A stretch of 64,000 bases of DNA from CBDUBH01 sp965365345 (GTDB taxonomy: Bacteria > Bacteroidota > Ignavibacteria > Ignavibacteriales > SURF-24), in the NCBI GenBank assembly GCA_965365345.1, contig CBDUBH010000001.1, positions 1 through 64,000 on the forward strand, in the 5' to 3' direction. The position numbers were made by a program, and so were the translations under genes. The notes under the pieces are model-generated. The model did not search any database, was not told the DNA's origin, and worked only from the letters and a program-made list of their open reading frames with translations. This document shows, in pieces, positions 61,377 through 64,000 of this stretch (position 1 is its first letter; every line of letters begins with the position of its first letter).

Positions 61377-62507
61377 ATGGAATTCAAGGTAAACAGTAAA
61401 GCCTTCGAAAAACTTCTAAACAAAGTTATTCCCGCAATTCCTTCTCGCACGCCGATGCCTATTTTGGAAAATTTTCTTTTCGATCTTAAAGACGGTTTGT
61501 TAACAATTTATGCAACCGATTTGGAGATTGCGCTAAAATCTTCATTAAACGTTGTATCAGAAGAAAATCTTAAAATTGTTGTTCCTGCAAAACTTCTTTT
61601 TGATATTGTAAAATCGCTTCAAGAAACCACTATTCTTTTTAATGTTTCTGATAATGGAAAAGTAAACTTAAAGACCGATAATGGTGTTTACACTATCAGT
61701 TATCTGCAGCCGGAAGAATTTCCAGAAGTTCCTACTTTCCCTACTGAAGAAACAGAAAAAGAAAAAATCGGCGAACTTGTTTTACCCGGATTGGAACTTA
61801 AAAAAGCAATTGATCAAACTTCTTTTGCAATGAGCAAAGAAGATATGCGTCCGGCTATGACAGGAACGTTATTCGAATTTACGGATGAAGGTTTGCGTTT
61901 TGTTACAACTGACGGTCACAGACTTGTAAACATGCTTAAAAAGAATGTAAAATCAGGAGTTTTAAGTCAATACATCGTTCCTGAAAGAGCAATTTCAGTT
62001 TTGGTAAAGATTTTAGAAGAAAAAGATGTAAAAATTCTTTTAAGCAAAACTCATATTTCTTTTAACGTTGGCGATGTTGAATTTATTACAAGATTGATCG
62101 GGCAAAAATATCCTGATTATACAAGCGTAATTCCATTGGAAAATGAAAATTTTCTAAAAATAAAAACAAGCGACCTTTTAAGTGCGATAAAAAGAATGTT
62201 GATCTTTGCCGCATCAAATTCAAGAAAAGTTAAATTTTCAATTTCCAATAACAATCTGGAAGTTTCCGCAGAAGATATTGATCAGGGTTCATTTGCAAAA
62301 GAAAGTATTCAATGCGAATATAAAGGCGACCCGATGGAAATCGGATTTAATTCAGGTTATGTAAATGATGTTTTAAATCACTTGCCGAGCGATGAAGTTA
62401 TTTTCAAACTTAATTCGCCTACAAAAGCGGTGGTTGTTGTTCCGGATAAACAAAAAGAAAATGAAGAATTGATGTTGTTGTTAATGCCTGTTCGTTTAAA
62501 TAGCTAA
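61377..62507 (+). CDS. dnaN: DNA polymerase III beta subunit (sliding clamp)
   Basis: 376 residues, three clamp domains: FEKLLNKVIPAIPSRTPMPILENFLFDLKDG, TSFAMSKEDMRPAMTGTLFEFTDEGLRFVTTDGHRLV, and the C-terminal IGFNSGYVNDVLNHLPSDEVIFKLNSPTKAVVV ending LLMPVRLN. The dimeric ring tethers polymerase to DNA. GGAGAT at 61365-61370 is the ribosome site. It lies two bases before recF. Confidence 0.97.
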   Translation: MEFKVNSKAFEKLLNKVIPAIPSRTPMPILENFLFDLKDGLLTIYATDLEIALKSSLNVVSEENLKIVVPAKLLFDIVKSLQETTILFNVSDNGKVNLKTDNGVYTISYLQPEEFPEVPTFPTEETEKEKIGELVLPGLELKKAIDQTSFAMSKEDMRPAMTGTLFEFTDEGLRFVTTDGHRLVNMLKKNVKSGVLSQYIVPERAISVLVKILEEKDVKILLSKTHISFNVGDVEFITRLIGQKYPDYTSVIPLENENFLKIKTSDLLSAIKRMLIFAASNSRKVKFSISNNNLEVSAEDIDQGSFAKESIQCEYKGDPMEIGFNSGYVNDVLNHLPSDEVIFKLNSPTKAVVVVPDKQKENEELMLLLMPVRLNS

Positions 62508-62509
62508 AA

Positions 62510-63631
62510 ATGATTTTAAAAAATATCGAATTAAAGAACTTTCGAATTCATAAAAATACCGAAATTAATTTTTCGAACAACATAAATTACATAGTTGGCG
62601 GAAACGGACAAGGAAAAACATCCGTTTTGGAAGCAATATATTATCTTTGCACAACAAAAGGTTATAACTCCGCCTCTGATAACGAAATAGTAAATTTTAA
62701 TGAAAACTATTTCGAGATCAAAGGCGGATTTAAAGATTTGACCGAAGATATTGTTCGCGTTTATTATACATCCGAAGAAAATAAAAAATATTTTTTTTTG
62801 GATGGAAAACAGATTCACAGGGCAGCGGGAGTCATAGGCAAATTTCCGGTTGTAATTTTAACGCCGGAAGATCATGCAATTACGCAAGGTACGCCGGGGG
62901 ACAGAAGAAAGTTTGTTGATTCCGTAATTTCGCAAGCAAGCGGAACTTACTTGAAAATTTTACTCGAATACAATAAAACTCTCCGCCAAAGATCTTCACT
63001 GCTTTCGCAAATAAAAGAAAATCAAAACCGGAATCTCTTTTTGCAGCTTGATGCATGGTCAACAAGGTTGGCTCAAACAGGTTCCGAAGTGATCAAACAC
63101 AGAATCAATTTTATAAAAGATTTTAATGAATATGTAAAAGATTCGTACAGAATTGTTCTTGATGAAAAAGAAGAGCCTGAGATAAATTACAGTTATTTTA
63201 ATGGCAGCCGGGTTGAAAATCCGGCAAATGTGGAAAAAGAATTTATAAAATTGCTTGAAGAAAAAAGAGAAGATGAACTTCGCCGCGCAACAAATTTGGT
63301 TGGTCCGCATCGCGATGATTTTATTTTCAGCATAAATAAAAATGATCTGAAAAAATACGGTTCACAAGGACAAAACAAAACTTTTCAAATTACACTAAGA
63401 TTTGCGCAATTCTTTTATTTGAAAGATAAACTTGCGCGCATCCCTATTTTTTTGATGGATGATGTTTTTGGCGAACTTGACGCATTCAGAGCAGGAAAAA
63501 TTAGTGCGTATTTAAAAGAAATTGGACAAGCATTCGTGACTTTAACCGATCTTTCAAATTTTTCTTATTTAAGCAGATCCGAAAATGATGCTGTGATAAA
63601 AATTCAAAACGGAGAAGCAATTTATGGATGA
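62510..63631 (+). CDS. recF: DNA replication and repair protein RecF
   Basis: 373 residues. SMC-like ATPase: Walker A GGNGQGKTS (30-38), LTPEDHAITQGTPGDRRKFVDSVISQ, the GPHRDDF motif, QGQNKTFQITLRFAQ (signature region) and Walker B FLMDDVFGELD. RecF loads RecA at gaps with RecO and RecR. The end overlaps the next gene by 8 bp. Confidence 0.96.
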   Translation: MILKNIELKNFRIHKNTEINFSNNINYIVGGNGQGKTSVLEAIYYLCTTKGYNSASDNEIVNFNENYFEIKGGFKDLTEDIVRVYYTSEENKKYFFLDGKQIHRAAGVIGKFPVVILTPEDHAITQGTPGDRRKFVDSVISQASGTYLKILLEYNKTLRQRSSLLSQIKENQNRNLFLQLDAWSTRLAQTGSEVIKHRINFIKDFNEYVKDSYRIVLDEKEEPEINYSYFNGSRVENPANVEKEFIKLLEEKREDELRRATNLVGPHRDDFIFSINKNDLKKYGSQGQNKTFQITLRFAQFFYLKDKLARIPIFLMDDVFGELDAFRAGKISAYLKEIGQAFVTLTDLSNFSYLSRSENDAVIKIQNGEAIYG

Positions 63632-63908
63632 CTTCAAAAGTTTTGGTGAAATTTTTAATAAAGATCAATCTTTGAATAATTTCAGGGAAAGCGTTAAAAA
63701 AGCAGATCTTGTTGCAAAATTTGATGAAATATTTCCAGATCTTAAAAAAATTGCAAAGCCGGTAAAAGTTGAAAAAAATATTTTATTTCTATCGGTTGAA
63801 AATTCGGTTTGGCGCAGTGAATTGAAATTCAAACAACAAATTATGGTTGATAAAATTAATGATTATTTCAAAGATAAAATTATAAAAGCTGTAAAGTTTT
63901 TAGCATAG
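63624..63908 (+). CDS. DUF721/DciA-like protein
   Basis: 94 residues. KFDEIFPDLKKIAKPVKVEKNILFLSVENSVWRSELKFKQQIMVDKIND matches the DUF721 domain, whose members (DciA) load the replicative helicase in many bacteria that lack DnaC. Starts 8 bp inside recF, so dnaN-recF-DUF721 form one operon. Assignment to DciA function is by family and context. Confidence 0.85.
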   Translation: MDDFKSFGEIFNKDQSLNNFRESVKKADLVAKFDEIFPDLKKIAKPVKVEKNILFLSVENSVWRSELKFKQQIMVDKINDYFKDKIIKAVKFLA

Positions 63909-63912
63909 AAAA

Positions 63913-63984
63913 AAAGAGTAAGATCAGGATTAAGATTAAGAAAGTAAAAAAATGAGTCTTGATCATAATCTTAATCTTACTCTT
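63913..63984. repeat. Imperfect inverted repeat after the DUF721 gene
   Basis: AAGAGTAAGAT (63913-63923) with ATTAAGATT beyond it pairs with AATCTTAATCTTACTCTT (63967-63984). Possibly a terminator. Similar wording (TTGATCATAATCTTATTCT) occurs near 6964-6990. Confidence 0.55.
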
Positions 63985-64000
63985 GAAATATAGAAATTGT

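Noticed and set aside
1..64000. Defence system, prophage, transposase, rRNA, tRNA or CRISPR array
   Set aside because: I looked for these and saw no supporting genes or structures in the window.

Overview
The window is AT-rich bacterial DNA that most resembles a member of the Ignavibacteria/Bacteroidota group. Four large secreted proteins end in type IX secretion-like C-terminal domains carrying the NYPNPFNPS signature, the intergenic spaces are full of short GTCATTCCGG...CCGGAATC-type palindromes, and the right third is a chromosomal origin neighbourhood (rpmH-rnpA-yidD-yidC on the left, dnaA-dnaN-recF-DUF721 on the right). The taxonomic placement is an inference from these hallmarks; no rRNA or tRNA gene was recognised in the window.

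Layout. 1-3 kb: the start of a leftward S9-type peptidase, a stand-alone GroES-like protein and a secreted zinc peptidase. 3.3-14.2 kb: a phenylacetate (aerobic hybrid, CoA-epoxide) catabolic cluster, paaABCD-G-(aldo/keto reductase)-H-I-J-Y-Z, all rightward. It encodes ring epoxidation, isomerisation, ring opening (PaaZ) and beta-oxidation-like steps, but paaE (epoxidase reductase), a second hydratase (paaF) and the CoA ligase paaK are not in the window. 14.4-25.3 kb: secreted and cell-surface proteins (a 1003-residue secreted protein, a DUF3857/transglutaminase-like pair of which one copy has two in-frame stops, a 5'-nucleotidase family enzyme, a hemerythrin-like protein, an outer-membrane barrel). 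25.4-29.2 kb: an antiporter, a hydrolase, a ferredoxin-like protein that appears to have lost three of its four cluster cysteines, and a methyltransferase.

29.2-35.0 kb: a TetR-regulated ABC-2 efflux operon with the order regulator, HlyD-type lipoprotein, two ATPases, two permeases. It matches the cecR-ybhGFSR layout of enterobacteria, with ybhF split into two genes. Four alternating GAAACT/AGTTTC half-sites at exact 20-bp steps lie just before the regulator and are a good operator candidate. 35.3-46.7 kb: mixed housekeeping and unknown genes (a HEAGH membrane protein, zf-TFIIB protein, TPR protein, M15 peptidase, a coiled-coil lipoprotein with a 49-residue lmo0937-type membrane protein, nicotinate phosphoribosyltransferase, an AsmA/DUF748-like protein, a patatin-BamA fusion).

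47.1-64.0 kb: origin neighbourhood. Between rpmH and dnaA lie a WG-repeat protein, three secreted proteins with sorting domains and a sugar-nucleotide epimerase, so the classic rpmH/dnaA adjacency has been opened by about 8.8 kb. Consensus DnaA boxes occur on both sides of dnaA (58314-58550 and 59999-60145), with AT-rich stretches next to them. Genes left of this point run mostly leftward and those right of it rightward, as expected for an origin.

I did not find a clear defence system, CRISPR array, prophage or transposase. The strongest candidates for something new are the cysteine-depleted ferredoxin-like protein, the four-half-site operator array, the secreted paralogous module shared by the proteins at 14364 and 53242, and the perfect 48-bp palindrome at 50031-50078.
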